From the NCBI GenBank assembly GCA_012103375.1, contig WLWX01000001.1:3824492-3888491 (forward strand): 64,000 nt of DNA, written 5' to 3'. The notes beneath the pieces were generated by a model. That model had not been told where the DNA came from, did not search any database, and saw only the letters and a program-made list of their open reading frames with translations. This DNA comes from Paracoccaceae bacterium (lineage in GTDB: Bacteria > Pseudomonadota > Alphaproteobacteria > Rhodobacterales > Rhodobacteraceae). Position 1 is the stretch's first letter. Each line of letters begins with the position of its first letter. The position numbers and the translations under genes are program-made. Below are positions 22,206 through 30,959 of the stretch, in pieces.

Positions 22206-22837
22206 CCAATCTGCCCCCCGATCAGATCCTGACACGGGATGGATTGGCCCCGGACCAAGGAGGCCGCGTTCTGCTGATCGCCTGCGGCGCCCTCGCCCGA
22301 GAGATTGTGGCCCTGCGCGACATGAACGGCTGGACGCATATGGATCTGACCTGTCTGCCGGCGATCTTTCACAACCATCCCGAACGGATCGTGCCGGGGG
22401 TCGAGGCTGCAGTGGAAAAGCATCAGCGCGATTACGATCAGATCTTCGTGGTCTACGCCGATTGTGGCACCGGCGGGCAGTTGCAGGCCGCCTGCGATCG
22501 GTTGGGTGTGTCGATGGTCAAGGGGCCGCATTGTTATGCGTTCTACGATGGCCTCGACCACTTCGCTGCGCGGGACGAAATCACGTCCTTCTACCTGACC
22601 GATTTCCTGGCCCGACAGTTCGACGCCTTCGTCTGGAAGCCGCTGGGTCTGGAAAAGCACCCCGAGTTGCTGGAAATGTACTTCGGCAACTACGAAAAAC
22701 TGGTCTATCTGGCGCAGGTCGAAGATGCCGATCTGGACGCGCGGGCCGAGGCTTTGGCCAGTCGTCTGGGGCTGGACTATGAACGGCGTTTCACCGGATA
22801 CGGTGATCTGTCAGCGGCCCTTGCACCCCTAGGCTGA
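22202..22837 (+). CDS. DUF1638 domain-containing protein
   Basis: A 211-residue protein beginning at a TTG that overlaps the upstream stop. It has the DUF1638 pattern: LLIACGALAREI (~23-34), LTCLPAIFHNHPERIVPGVEAAV, VVYADCGTGGQL (~83-94) and GPHCYAFYDG with several conserved Cys and His residues that could bind a metal or cobamide. DUF1638 proteins are commonly encoded beside corrinoid methyltransferases, as here, but their exact role is not settled. No signal peptide. The 3' end overlaps convergent sufE by 9 bases. Confidence 0.85.
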   Translation: MTNLPPDQILTRDGLAPDQGGRVLLIACGALAREIVALRDMNGWTHMDLTCLPAIFHNHPERIVPGVEAAVEKHQRDYDQIFVVYADCGTGGQLQAACDRLGVSMVKGPHCYAFYDGLDHFAARDEITSFYLTDFLARQFDAFVWKPLGLEKHPELLEMYFGNYEKLVYLAQVEDADLDARAEALASRLGLDYERRFTGYGDLSAALAPLG

Positions 22838-23242
22838 GGCGTCCGAGGCCAGAAGGCGAATACGCTCGATCATTGCGCGCAATCCGTTAGAGCGTTGCGC
22901 CGACAGGTGATCGGTCAGGCCCAGCCGCGCAAATTCGGCCCCCGCGTCCACATCCAGCACCTGCGCCGGGGTCAGCCCGGAATAAAGCGCGTGCAGGATG
23001 GCAATCAGCCCGCGCACGATCATCGCGTCACTCTCTCCCTGGAAATCAAAATTGTTTGCGTCGATCTTGGGCAACAGCCAAACTTGGCTGGCGCAGCCGT
23101 CGACCTTGGTGGCAGGCACGCGGAATGCCTCATCCAGGGGGGGCATGGCGCGGCCAAGCTCGATCACGTGACGATAGCGGTCTTCCCAGTCGTCCAGAAA
23201 ATCGAAGGTTTCGACGATGTCTTCAAACGCAGCACTGGCCAT
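22829..23242 (-). CDS. sufE: SufE family Fe-S assembly protein
   Basis: A 137-residue sulfur-transfer protein that takes persulfide from a SufS-type cysteine desulfurase. The conserved cysteine is in VPATKVDGCASQVWL (~residue 52). Typical surrounding motifs are FDFLDDWEDRYRHVIELG, and GLIAILHALYSGLTPAQVL with the final FARLGLTDHLSAQRSNGL helix. The ATG at 23242 matches the family start. It is a lone gene here, away from the isc/suf cluster at the window's left edge, which is common in this family. Confidence 0.92.
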   Translation of the reverse strand: MASAAFEDIVETFDFLDDWEDRYRHVIELGRAMPPLDEAFRVPATKVDGCASQVWLLPKIDANNFDFQGESDAMIVRGLIAILHALYSGLTPAQVLDVDAGAEFARLGLTDHLSAQRSNGLRAMIERIRLLASDASA

Positions 23243-23335
23243 TGCTTGCCTTCCTTGTGGTCGATGCGGCCTCTTGGTCTTTTCAAAACCCGCGCCATGG
23301 GCTACGCCAATGGGCGGAAAAGGGGAAGGCTGGCA

Positions 23336-23806
23336 ATGCGAATTCACACGATTGCGGTTTTGGTTGGTGCGATGACAGTAACCGGGTGTAGCGGCGGCCT
23401 TAGCGCGCTGAACCCGATGAACATGTTCAAGACCTCGGAAGATGTCGAGATGCTGACCCCGCTGGAAGCGCGTGACCGGCGGCGCGACCCGCGCCCGCTG
23501 ATGGAGCAGGTCACGACGCTAGAGATCGAGCCGTCACCAGGCGGCGCGTTGATCCGCGTTTCAGGCAGCGCGCCGACGACCGGCTACTACGGGGTCGATC
23601 TGTTGGAAGTGAACGAAGGCGTGCCGGTGGGCGGTATCCTGACCTATCATTTCGTCGCAGCGCCACCGCCCCGGGATCGCGCGGTCACGCCCGGCGGACA
23701 AACCCTGCAGGTCACGGCAGCCAAATTCGTGAGTGAACAGGTTCTGGCCGAAACACGCGAAATTCTTGTGGTCGCCGAACGCAACGCGCGAAGCGCCAAA
23801 CGCTAA
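23336..23806 (+). CDS. Putative outer-membrane lipoprotein
   Basis: A 156-residue protein with a lipoprotein signal (MRIHTIAVLVGAMTVTGCSGG; lipobox VTGC, Cys18). The mature part has a proline/arginine-rich segment (TPLEARDRRRDPRPLMEQV) and a beta-rich domain (LEIEPSPGGALIRVSGSAPTTGYYGVDLL...). A strong AGGGGAAGG precedes the ATG. Family not recognised; no partner genes adjacent on this strand. Confidence 0.72.
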   Translation: MRIHTIAVLVGAMTVTGCSGGLSALNPMNMFKTSEDVEMLTPLEARDRRRDPRPLMEQVTTLEIEPSPGGALIRVSGSAPTTGYYGVDLLEVNEGVPVGGILTYHFVAAPPPRDRAVTPGGQTLQVTAAKFVSEQVLAETREILVVAERNARSAKR

Positions 23807-24374
23807 GGCGCATATGTCACCGCCGCAGTGGCGCTTTGCCAATCGGTATCACGGGGCGCGGCTGAACTGGTCGGCACCACCGGTTGAGTTGTCGCCTGGT
23901 TTGACTGGAATCTGCGATCGGGCATTAAAACGCCAAAGCGCCGTCCATTCAGCCTGCAACAATGCCCGAAGGCCAATGATCGCCCCAAGGCGGGGTCCGC
24001 CGGGGCAGAGGGTTGGTGCTGCAGTTCTTTAACAGCTTCATTCATTTGATCTGCACCGATGCCGGAAGATGAACGCCCGTCCTAAGCAGCGCGTGCGCCC
24101 GACCGGCGGGCTGGCACAGCAACAAGGGACAGATGCGTTTTTTGGTGCTGTATTAGCCGTCAACTCTGACAGACGTGACCACCCCGAACGTCTCATAGGC
24201 CACGTCCTCGCCAGCTTTGTAGATCGAACGCAGAGAGAGTGTCCGGGCTGCTGCTGAGAGAAGGAAGTGTTGGGCCATTGTCATCATATCCGGTGTTGTT
24301 ACTCACTGGATATGGATACTTGTATAGTCACATTCAATGGTCTATACCATTAAAAGTGATGATATAGGTGAAAC
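23807..24374. other. 568-bp stretch at the left edge of the accessory island
   Basis: No intact gene. On the minus strand at 24153-24278 it holds the start of an IS1595-family transposase that decays into a stop. The last 100 bases are AT-rich with promoter-like sequence for the DUF6471 gene at 24375 (TTGTATAG...TCTATAC around 24323-24345). Base composition drops here relative to the flanking core genes, consistent with imported DNA. Confidence 0.4.
24153..24278 (-). pseudogene. Remnant of an IS1595-family transposase (N-terminus only)
   Basis: Reads MAQHFLLSAAARTLSLRSIY, then KAGEDVAYETFGVV and a stop after 41 codons. The opening MAQHFLLS.AA.TLSL matches the start of IS1595-family (ISXO2-like) transposases; the zinc-finger and DDE parts that should follow are absent. 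No terminal repeats were identified. It appears to be an old, mostly deleted element at the edge of the island. Confidence 0.5.
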
Positions 24375-24431
24375 ATGAAGAAAAATGACCCAGTCAACAT
24401 CGAGTATGAAGCAAAGGCCAAGAACCTCCTA

Positions 24432-25484
24432 AAGCGTTTCGACATTAACCTGAGACATATCCGGCGGCCTTAAAGTAGTTCCAGCATTCTACTGGGTCGT
24501 AGAGATCGCAGATTGCTCCGATTGCTTCGAAGACCTGGGTAAAGGACCTGGCCCCGATCCGTCGCAAATGGGCTTTCAGTTTAGAGAAGGCCTGCTCGAT
24601 GGGATTCAGGTCGGGCGAGTACGGTGGCAGGTAAAGGAACCAGCAGCCGTGATTGCGTAAAGCCTGCGTCGCCTCCTTATTCCGGTGGGTTGCCAGGTTG
24701 TCGAGAATGACGACAGTGCCGGGGTTGATCTCGGGGACCAGCACTTCGCGGATGTAGGCCGCGAAGGCGGGGCCATCTATCGCTCCCTTGATGACCCAAG
24801 GTGCGATCAGCGCGCCTTGGGTCAGGCCCGCGATCAAGGTTTGGGTTCCCCAGCTTCCGAAGGGCGCATCCATCGTCAGGCGCTTACCGCGCTTGGCTCT
24901 GCCGCGTAGGCGCGTGAGGTTTGTCTTCACTGCGGTTTCGTCAATAAAGACAACGCGCTCAGGAAAGGTCGCAATGGCTGGCGAGCGGTATCTGAACCAG
25001 TCGGCCCGTTGCTGCCTTACCTTGGCGCGGCGGCGCTCGGTTGCGACCAGCGACTTTTTTTGTACGTGAAGCCGAGCCGGGACAGAAGGTTGGCGATGGA
25101 GGAGTGATGCACCCGCACACCCTCTGCATCGGCCAGCGCATTACGCAACTCAAAGAGCGTGATGTCAGGGTCTTGTGCGATCAACTCCTCAAAGAATTCC
25201 CGATGCGGAGCCAGCTTTCCCTTGCCGCGCGGCGGTCCCTGCCGGGCAGGTTCCGCATGACCCTTCATCCTCACCTGACGCGCCCACCGCGCGCCTGTGG
25301 CAGGCGACAGCTTCAACCGCAACGCCGCCGCGCGCCCGCTCAACCCTTCTTCAATGTATCTCTGAAACCGTATCCGAAGCGCAGATGGCAAAGGTGCTGA
25401 CATGATCCATCCTCCCAAACAGGATGAATCACAGATCAGGTCTCAAGGGAATCCCTCGCGATTCAGGTTCAAGCCGAAACGCTT
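24432..25484 (-). mobile_element. IS630-family insertion sequence, copy A (1,053 bp)
   Basis: Bounded by TA duplications (24430-24431, 25485-25486) as in the IS630/Tc1 superfamily. Imperfect terminal inverted repeats start AAGCGTTTCG at both ends and continue to AACCTGA within about 22 bases. It carries a two-frame transposase on the minus strand. Copies B and C have the same length and ends; A differs from C by a single base seen in the coding region and from B by two. It interrupts a DUF6471 gene. Confidence 0.92.
24445..25403 (-). CDS. IS630-family transposase, copy A (two frames joined by -1 frameshift)
   Basis: The upstream frame (from 25403, MSAPLPSALRIRF...) holds the helix-turn-helix DNA-binding part and ends shortly after FTYKKSR. 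The downstream frame continues as KKSLVATERRRAKVRQQRADW and carries the DDE triad: Asp in VFIDET, Asp in VILDNLATHRN, Glu in NPIEQAFSKLK. The frames meet at seven consecutive A's (TAC-AAAAAAA-GTCGC), where a -1 slip gives one complete transposase. All three copies keep this A7, which argues for programmed slippage rather than error. ATG at 25403 is preferred to one 15 bases upstream. Confidence 0.88.
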
Positions 25485-25720
25485 TAAAAGCTGAACTAAG
25501 ACGTAGGGGCGTGACCTATTCCCAGCTTGCTGAACTACTTAGCGAGTTGGGCGTTCAGGAAAACGAGAGAAACCTAAACAACAAAATCAGTCGCGGGGGA
25601 TTCTCAGCGTCGTTTCTTCTGCTTTGTCTAGAAGCAGTTGGGGCGAAGTCTGTGGAAGTGGTCTAGTAAGGCTTTCGGAGATATTCTTGTGATGGCCCGC
25701 CAATTCCCTACGGCATTCCA

Positions 25721-26254
25721 TTACCTCGGCCAAAACTTGATCTGCGGAAAATAGAATTTTGGCGACTTGTACGAAGTCTTTACATTCATTGACAAAATCT
25801 GGTCCGCACATGGCTTGATTGCTATCTCTGAGAATATTTCCCAGGGGTTCGCCATGTCTGGCAGATGCGGCTGACTAATCCACTGTTGGGCGATACTTAG
25901 GATTGTCGCAGTGTCGTGGGCCAAACGCTTTCGCGCCTCGCGCGCGGCGTCACGAGCGCCAGATGCGGGGATATCTTCTAGATCGTTTATCCTTTGAGTC
26001 AGCCCCCCGATCTTTGCCTGATCGTCACGCCAGAGTAAGTATGGGGTTGCAAGAATGCGCAAACCTAGAACTGCAACGGCAATGTAGCCGATGAAAACGA
26101 ATGCGTCTTGACCGCTATCAGGCAACATCGGAGTGCCACGATAAGCCTGATACGCAGCAATTATTGGGGGCAGAAGTACGCCCAACACATCCGTAAGCCT
26201 GAAAGTAGGGGCCAGAACACGTTTGAAATAGAGCGCGACATATTCCGAAATCAT
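25721..26254 (-). CDS. Hypothetical membrane protein in the accessory island
   Basis: A 177-residue protein (start MISEYVALYFKRV at 26254, 30 bases inside the longest frame). It has two hydrophobic segments (FRLTDVLGVLLPPIIAAYQAY, ~18-38; AFVFIGYIAVAVLGLRIL, ~50-67), then a charged helical region (IGGLTQRINDLEDIP...ARDAAREARKRLAHD) and a C-terminal cytoplasmic tail. Layout is two membrane helices plus a soluble helical domain. I do not recognise the family. It is convergent with the DUF6471 gene and lies between two IS630 copies, with lower GC than neighbouring core genes. Confidence 0.6.
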   Translation of the reverse strand: MISEYVALYFKRVLAPTFRLTDVLGVLLPPIIAAYQAYRGTPMLPDSGQDAFVFIGYIAVAVLGLRILATPYLLWRDDQAKIGGLTQRINDLEDIPASGARDAAREARKRLAHDTATILSIAQQWISQPHLPDMANPWEIFSEIAIKPCADQILSMNVKTSYKSPKFYFPQIKFWPR

Positions 26255-26395
26255 CTGCCGATCTTGCCGCACCGCGCGTACCATGTGGAGTCATTTCACC
26301 GACCCCCCTGGTGCGTTTGATACATAAGGCCGAATATTTGCGTCAAAAGGTTAATTGCAGGTTACCGGTGTACCACGGACGGCATGTTCCCCCTA

Positions 26396-27448
26396 AAGCG
26401 TTTCGACATTAACCTGAGACATATCCGGCGGCCTTAAAGTAGTTCCAGCATTCTACTGGGTCGTAGAGATCGCAGATTGCTCCGATTGCTTCGAAGACCT
26501 GGGTAAAGGACCTGGCCCCGATCCGTCGCAAATGGGCTTTCAGTTTAGAGAAGGCCTGCTCGATGGGGTTCAGGTCGGGCGAGTACGGTGGCAGGTAAAG
26601 GAACCAGCAGCCGTGATTGCGTAAAGCCTGCGTCGCCTCCTTATTCCGGTGGGTTGCCAGGTTGTCGAGAATGACGACAGTGCCGGGGTTGATCTCGGGG
26701 ACCAGCACTTCGCGGATGTAGGCCGCGAAGGCGGGGCCATCTATCGCTCCCTTGATGACCCAAGGTGCGATCAGCGCGCCTTGGGTCAGGCCCGCGATCA
26801 AGGTTTGGGTTCCCCAGCTTCCGAAGGGCGCATCCATCGTCAGGCGCTTACCGCGCTTGGCTCTGCCGCGTAGGCGCGTGAGGTTTGTCTTCACTGCGGT
26901 TTCGTCAATAAAGACAACGCGCTCAGGAAAGGTCGCAATGGCTGGCGAGCGGTATCTGAACCAGTCGGCCCGTTGCTGCCTTACCTTGGCGCGGCGGCGC
27001 TCGGTGGCGACCAGCGACTTTTTTTGTACGTGAAGCCGAGCCGGGACAGAAGGTTGGCGATGGAGGAGTGATGCACCCGCACACCCTCTGCATCGGCCAG
27101 CGCATTACGCAACTCAAAGAGCGTGATGTCAGGGTCTTGTGCGATCAACTCCTCAAAGAATTCCCGATGCGGAGCCAGCTTTCCCTTGCCGCGCGGCGGT
27201 CCCTGCCGGGCAGGTTCCGCATGACCCTTCATCCTCACCTGACGCGCCCACCGCGCGCCTGTGGCAGGCGACAGCTTCAACCGCAACGCCGCCGCGCGCC
27301 CGCTCAACCCTTCTTCAATGTATCTCTGAAACCGTATCCGAAGCGCAGATGGCAAAGGTGCTGACATGATCCATCCTCCCAAACAGGATGAATCACAGAT
27401 CAGGTCTCAAGGGAATCCCTCGCGATTCAGGTTCAAGCCGAAACGCTT
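26396..27448 (-). mobile_element. IS630-family insertion sequence, copy B (1,053 bp)
   Basis: Same ends, length and orientation as copy A, with TA duplications at 26394-26395 and 27449-27450. Differences from A include GGGGTTC for GGGATTC near 26571 and G for T near 27006 (Pro for Gln in the first frame). The right TA falls in the stop codon of sciP: the native TAG becomes TAA using the IS end, so the sciP protein is unchanged. Confidence 0.92.
26409..27367 (-). CDS. IS630-family transposase, copy B (two frames joined by -1 frameshift)
   Basis: As copy A: helix-turn-helix frame from 27367, A7 slip site near 27020-27026, then the catalytic frame with FIDET, VILDNLATHRN and NPIEQAF. One substitution in the first frame just after the slip site (SRWSPPS for SRWSQPS) lies in the non-fused tail and so does not affect the joined product except through the other frame. 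Appears intact. Confidence 0.87.
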
Positions 27449-27726
27449 TAGAGTTGACGATATTTTTGTGTCGCTGTTGCTTTCAGCGCCTTTTCGCCGT
27501 GTTTGCGCACCGCGGCGGCCCATCCGTCAAGCTCTTCATCGGACAAGGCATAGATCTCCATCGCCTCATCCCGGCTGATCAAACCGCAATCTATCGCCCG
27601 AATCACCGCCGCCTTGCGGCTGGCAACCCAACGACGGGTGCGCGGATTGGGCAGGTCGGCCCGGCTCATCCGTTTTCCACCCGGTATCTCGACCGTGCGC
27701 GGCCCCTCGATCTTTCGCAGGTACAT
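27448..27726 (-). CDS. sciP: SciP/DUF1153 CtrA-interacting regulator, stop codon formed by IS
   Basis: A 92-residue helix-turn-helix protein of the DUF1153 family; Caulobacter SciP binds CtrA and inhibits its targets. The core is [70 protein letters not shown]. The start MYLRKIEGP (27726) fits the family. The insertion of IS copy B at the last codon changes TAG to TAA and removes the native 3' region, so any downstream terminator or mRNA tail is replaced. Divergent from mnmA. With the broken cckA, two CtrA-pathway genes in this window are affected. Confidence 0.85.
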   Translation of the reverse strand: MYLRKIEGPRTVEIPGGKRMSRADLPNPRTRRWVASRKAAVIRAIDCGLISRDEAMEIYALSDEELDGWAAAVRKHGEKALKATATQKYRQL

Positions 27727-27854
27727 CTTGTTCACTCCCTCGGCATCACGCGGATGTTCTGGCCCGAACAGCCTTAAAACATGATGAAACGCACGCTTGT
27801 GAGTGCGTGGCATTTTCCTATATTCCAACGCATCACCTTAACCCGGAGTGCACC

Positions 27855-28997
27855 ATGGCCCTCGACGCCGCCCCGCTGAATTCGCTTGGCTTCGCCAAAT
27901 CGCCCGCTGAGACGCGGGTGGTTGTGGCAATGTCGGGCGGCGTGGACAGTTCGGTTGTCGCCGCCGAACTGGCGCGCGAAGGCTATGACGTGGTCGGCGT
28001 GACGCTGCAGCTTTACGACCACGGCGCGGCGCTGGCCAAGAAGGGTGCTTGCTGCGCAGGGCAGGATATCCACGATGCCCGCCGCGTGGCCGAGGATATG
28101 GGCTTTCCCCACTACGTTCTTGATTACGAAAACAAGTTCCGCGAGGCGGTGATCGACGAATTCGCTGACAATTATCTGGCAGGCGCAACCCCGGTGCCCT
28201 GCATCCGCTGTAATGAGCGGGTGAAGTTTCGCGACCTGCTGGAAACGGCGCGCGATTTGGATGCCGACTGCATGGCAACGGGCCATTACATCCGCCGCGA
28301 AGTCGGCGAGACGGGGCCGGAACTGCACATGGCCGCCGATCCGGTGCGCGATCAGTCTTATTTCCTGTTCTCGACCACGCCGGAACAACTGTCATACCTG
28401 CGCTTTCCGCTTGGGGGGCTCGCCTCCAAGGGGGAAACCCGCGCATTGGCCGAACGCCACGGGCTGTCGATTGCCGACAAACCCGACAGTCAGGATATCT
28501 GCTTCGTCCCGAACGGCGATTATGCCGCCGTGATCGAAAAACTGCGCCCCGGCGCCGCCGATCCGGGTGAAATCGTGCACGTCGATGGCCGGGTTCTGGG
28601 CACCCATCCCGGCGTGATCCACTATACCGTCGGCCAGCGCCGGGGTCTTGGCATCGGTGGCCTGGCCGACCCGCTTTATGTGGTGAAACTGGATGTCGAG
28701 GCGCGCCGCGTCGTTGTCGGCCCGAAAGACATGCTCGCCACGTGCCGCGTCCCGGTGCGCGAGGTCAACTGGCTGGGCGACGGGCCATTCGCAGATACAG
28801 CGGAACGCGAAGTCTCGGTCAAGATCCGCTCGACCCGCCCCCCGCGCGAGGCGATCCTGCGCGCCGTTTCGGATACCGAGGCCGAGGTCGAATTGCTAAG
28901 CCCCGAAGAAGGCGTCAGCCCGGGCCAGGCCTGCGTATTCTACGAAACCGGCAGCACCCGCGTGTTGGGTGGCGGCTGGATCTGGCGGGGTGCCTGA
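27855..28997 (+). CDS. mnmA: tRNA-specific 2-thiouridylase MnmA
   Basis: A 380-residue ATP-dependent enzyme making s2U34 in tRNA-Glu/Gln/Lys. The PP-loop is [10 protein letters not shown] (~25-34); the cysteine GACCAGQD and the catalytic partner in [11 protein letters not shown] are present, as are [14 protein letters not shown] and the C-terminal [10 protein letters not shown] and PGQACVFY motifs. ATG at 27855 follows GGAG by a short spacing and is the family-like start. Overlaps the GNAT gene at its 3' end by 8 bases. Confidence 0.95.
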   Translation: MALDAAPLNSLGFAKSPAETRVVVAMSGGVDSSVVAAELAREGYDVVGVTLQLYDHGAALAKKGACCAGQDIHDARRVAEDMGFPHYVLDYENKFREAVIDEFADNYLAGATPVPCIRCNERVKFRDLLETARDLDADCMATGHYIRREVGETGPELHMAADPVRDQSYFLFSTTPEQLSYLRFPLGGLASKGETRALAERHGLSIADKPDSQDICFVPNGDYAAVIEKLRPGAADPGEIVHVDGRVLGTHPGVIHYTVGQRRGLGIGGLADPLYVVKLDVEARRVVVGPKDMLATCRVPVREVNWLGDGPFADTAEREVSVKIRSTRPPREAILRAVSDTEAEVELLSPEEGVSPGQACVFYETGSTRVLGGGWIWRGA

Positions 28998-29502
28998 CGC
29001 GCTGACCACCGCGCGGCTGACGCTGGATCCGATAGTCGCCACGGACGCGCCCGGCCTGCCCCCGATTTTCGCAGATCCTGAGGTCATGCGCTATTTCGAC
29101 AACCCGCATACCTCGTTGGCAGAAACCGAGCGCTGGGTGCGCCGCAGTGCCGAAGCACCGCCAGAAACGACCCGCGAGTTCACAATCCGCAGGGGCGGGC
29201 AAATCATCGGCAAGGCAGGCATCTGGAACGCGCCCGAGATTGGCTTCCTGCTGCACCGCGATCACTGGCGGCAAGGGCTGATGGCCGAGGCACTTGGCAC
29301 GTTGATCCCGTATCTGTTCGCCGTCATGGACCTGCCTGCGATCACCGCCGACGTAGACCCGCGCAACACGCCTTCGCTGGCGTTGCTGAACAAGCTGGGT
29401 TTTGTTGAAACCGGGCGGGCAGAGCGGACCATCAAGATTGGTGGTGAGTGGTGCGACAGCGTGTACCTGCGGTTGCGGCGAGATATTTCGCGACAACCAT
29501 GA
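28990..29502 (+). CDS. GNAT family N-acetyltransferase (RimJ/RimL type)
   Basis: A 170-residue acetyltransferase: [33 protein letters not shown], then the acetyl-CoA-binding strand/loop ([25 protein letters not shown], with RQGLMAEA as the Q/RxxGxG/A motif) and [24 protein letters not shown] typical of RimJ/L-like enzymes. A GTG at 28990 is chosen, overlapping the mnmA stop; an ATG at 28969 would add seven non-conserved residues. Substrate unknown. Probably co-transcribed with mnmA. Confidence 0.85.
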   Translation: MPDALTTARLTLDPIVATDAPGLPPIFADPEVMRYFDNPHTSLAETERWVRRSAEAPPETTREFTIRRGGQIIGKAGIWNAPEIGFLLHRDHWRQGLMAEALGTLIPYLFAVMDLPAITADVDPRNTPSLALLNKLGFVETGRAERTIKIGGEWCDSVYLRLRRDISRQP

Positions 29503-29774
29503 TGGTCTGTTGTGGCCGGGAGCGGACGTTGGCCGCTCTCCTTGCGCCCGGTGCGCGCCGTTAGGCGCAGGGCGCGCGCCGGACCGGTCCCACCGGTCAG
29601 GCGCTGGTCTGAACTTGGTGCTTCCAAGCAAGTTGACGGCCAAACCCGAGCCATAAATCATTCAAACTCTATGGCACAGCGCCAGCCCACCGGCCCGGCA
29701 CGCGCCCTGCTTGCGCTGCATAGGTGATGCGTCCACTCCATGCCAAGTGCATCCCGCCGGTTACGCCCATGTTT

Positions 29775-30959
29775 CTAGCGTCCGCCCTGCCCCACCTCAT
29801 CCAGAACGGCGCGCGCCGCGCGCAACCCCGGCGCTTCGCCGCCGCGCCCCAGCCGCTCCATCGTCACGTCCAGCGCCTTGGTCTGCGCCGCCGGGTCGGC
29901 CAGCACCGCGCGCAACGCATCGGCAATCGGGCCGGGCTTGCAATCCGCGCCAATGAATTCCGGCACCACCCGCGTTTCACTCACCAGATTGACCAGCGTC
30001 ACCGTGTCGATCAGCAGTTTACGCTTCATGATCGCCCGCGTGATCCAGTTCATGTCATAGGCAATGACCATCGGCGTGCCCGCCGCCGCCAGTTCCAGCG
30101 ACACGGTGCCCGAGGCCGCCAGCGCCACATCCGCAGCAGCAAATGCCGCCCGTTTGATCGCCAGAGCTCGCGGCAAATCCATTCCACGCGGGTCCAGAAC
30201 AACCGGTTCACCGGGCCAGCGCGCCGTTGCGGCAAGAACCGCATCGGTCACAGGCGCGGCAGCGGGAACAATCACGCGGGTCCCGGGTGCAGCGCCCACA
30301 ACCTGGCCGAGCGCCGCGCCGAAAACCTCGGACAGCCGCGACACCTCCGCGGCGCGCGAGCCCGGCAGGGCGAGCACCATTGGCGCATCGCCGATCCGGT
30401 ACCGTTCGCGAAAATCAGCAACCTCGCCCGCATTGGCCTGCGGCTCGGCGACCACCGGGTGACCGACGAAATCGGCGCGGATGCCGTGGGCCTCCATAAA
30501 CGGGGGTTCGAATGGCAGCAGGCACAGCACCTGATCGACAACGCCGACCATCCTCTCGGCACGTTTTGGCCGCCATGCCCAGACCGAGGGCGCAACGTAG
30601 TGCACGACGCGAACATCACTGGCGGCTTTGACGCGTTTGGCCACACGCAGGCAGAAATCGGGGCTGTCGATTGTGATCAACACATCCGGGCGCGCCTCGA
30701 TCACCGCTTCTGCCATCTGATCCACCCGTCGCATCAGGTGGCGGTACTTCGGCAGCACCTCGACCAGCCCCATGACGGACAGTTCTTTCATGTCGAACCG
30801 GCTGACCAGCCCCTCGGCCTGCATCGCGCTGCCACCGACCCCGTCGAATTCCATTTCCGCCAGCGTCTTCAGGCCCGCCATCAATGCACCGCCAAGACGG
30901 TCGCCCGACGGTTCCCCGGCGATGACGAAAGCGCGCGAAGTCACGACAGGCGCGTCCAC
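29775..30959 (-). CDS. lpxB: Lipid-A-disaccharide synthase
   Basis: A 394-residue GT19 glycosyltransferase joining UDP-2,3-diacylglucosamine and lipid X at the inner membrane. Recognisable blocks: FVIAGEPSGDRLGGALM (~10-26), IDSPDFCLRVAKRVK, HYVAPSVWAWRPKRAERM, LLPFEPPF, GHPVV, LALPGSRAAEVSRL, ASGTVSLELAAAGTPMVIAY. Last gene of the envelope operon; its start overlaps lpxI by 19 bases. The 272-bp region after it toward the GNAT gene is GC-rich and has no gene. Confidence 0.95.
   Translation of the reverse strand: MDAPVVTSRAFVIAGEPSGDRLGGALMAGLKTLAEMEFDGVGGSAMQAEGLVSRFDMKELSVMGLVEVLPKYRHLMRRVDQMAEAVIEARPDVLITIDSPDFCLRVAKRVKAASDVRVVHYVAPSVWAWRPKRAERMVGVVDQVLCLLPFEPPFMEAHGIRADFVGHPVVAEPQANAGEVADFRERYRIGDAPMVLALPGSRAAEVSRLSEVFGAALGQVVGAAPGTRVIVPAAAPVTDAVLAATARWPGEPVVLDPRGMDLPRALAIKRAAFAAADVALAASGTVSLELAAAGTPMVIAYDMNWITRAIMKRKLLIDTVTLVNLVSETRVVPEFIGADCKPGPIADALRAVLADPAAQTKALDVTMERLGRGGEAPGLRAARAVLDEVGQGGR

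Larger units (their letters stand above)
24375..25666 (+). pseudogene. DUF6471 protein gene split by IS630 copy A
   Basis: The first 19 codons (MKKNDPVNIEYEAKAKNLL) run into the IS at TA 24430-24431; the rest resumes after the right TA at 25487 (KAELRRRGVTYSQLAELLSELGV ... NLNNKISRGGFSASFLLLCLEAVGAKSVEVV, stop 25664-25666). Removing the element and one TA restores one continuous 78-codon frame. The product is a DUF6471 helix-turn-helix-like protein (LKAELRRRGVTY..LAE.L pattern), function unknown. AGGTG lies 5 bases before the ATG. A shorter C-terminal product could start inside the IS end, but native expression is lost. Confidence 0.8.

Noticed and set aside
24069-24257. Plus-strand frame in the accessory island as a gene
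   Set aside because: Composition is unlike a protein, no ribosome site, and it overlaps the IS1595-type remnant on the other strand.
24432-27448. IS630 copies A and B as ends of a composite transposon
   Set aside because: Each copy has its own TA duplication, and the DUF6471 gene is exactly continuous across copy A alone. The two insertions are independent.
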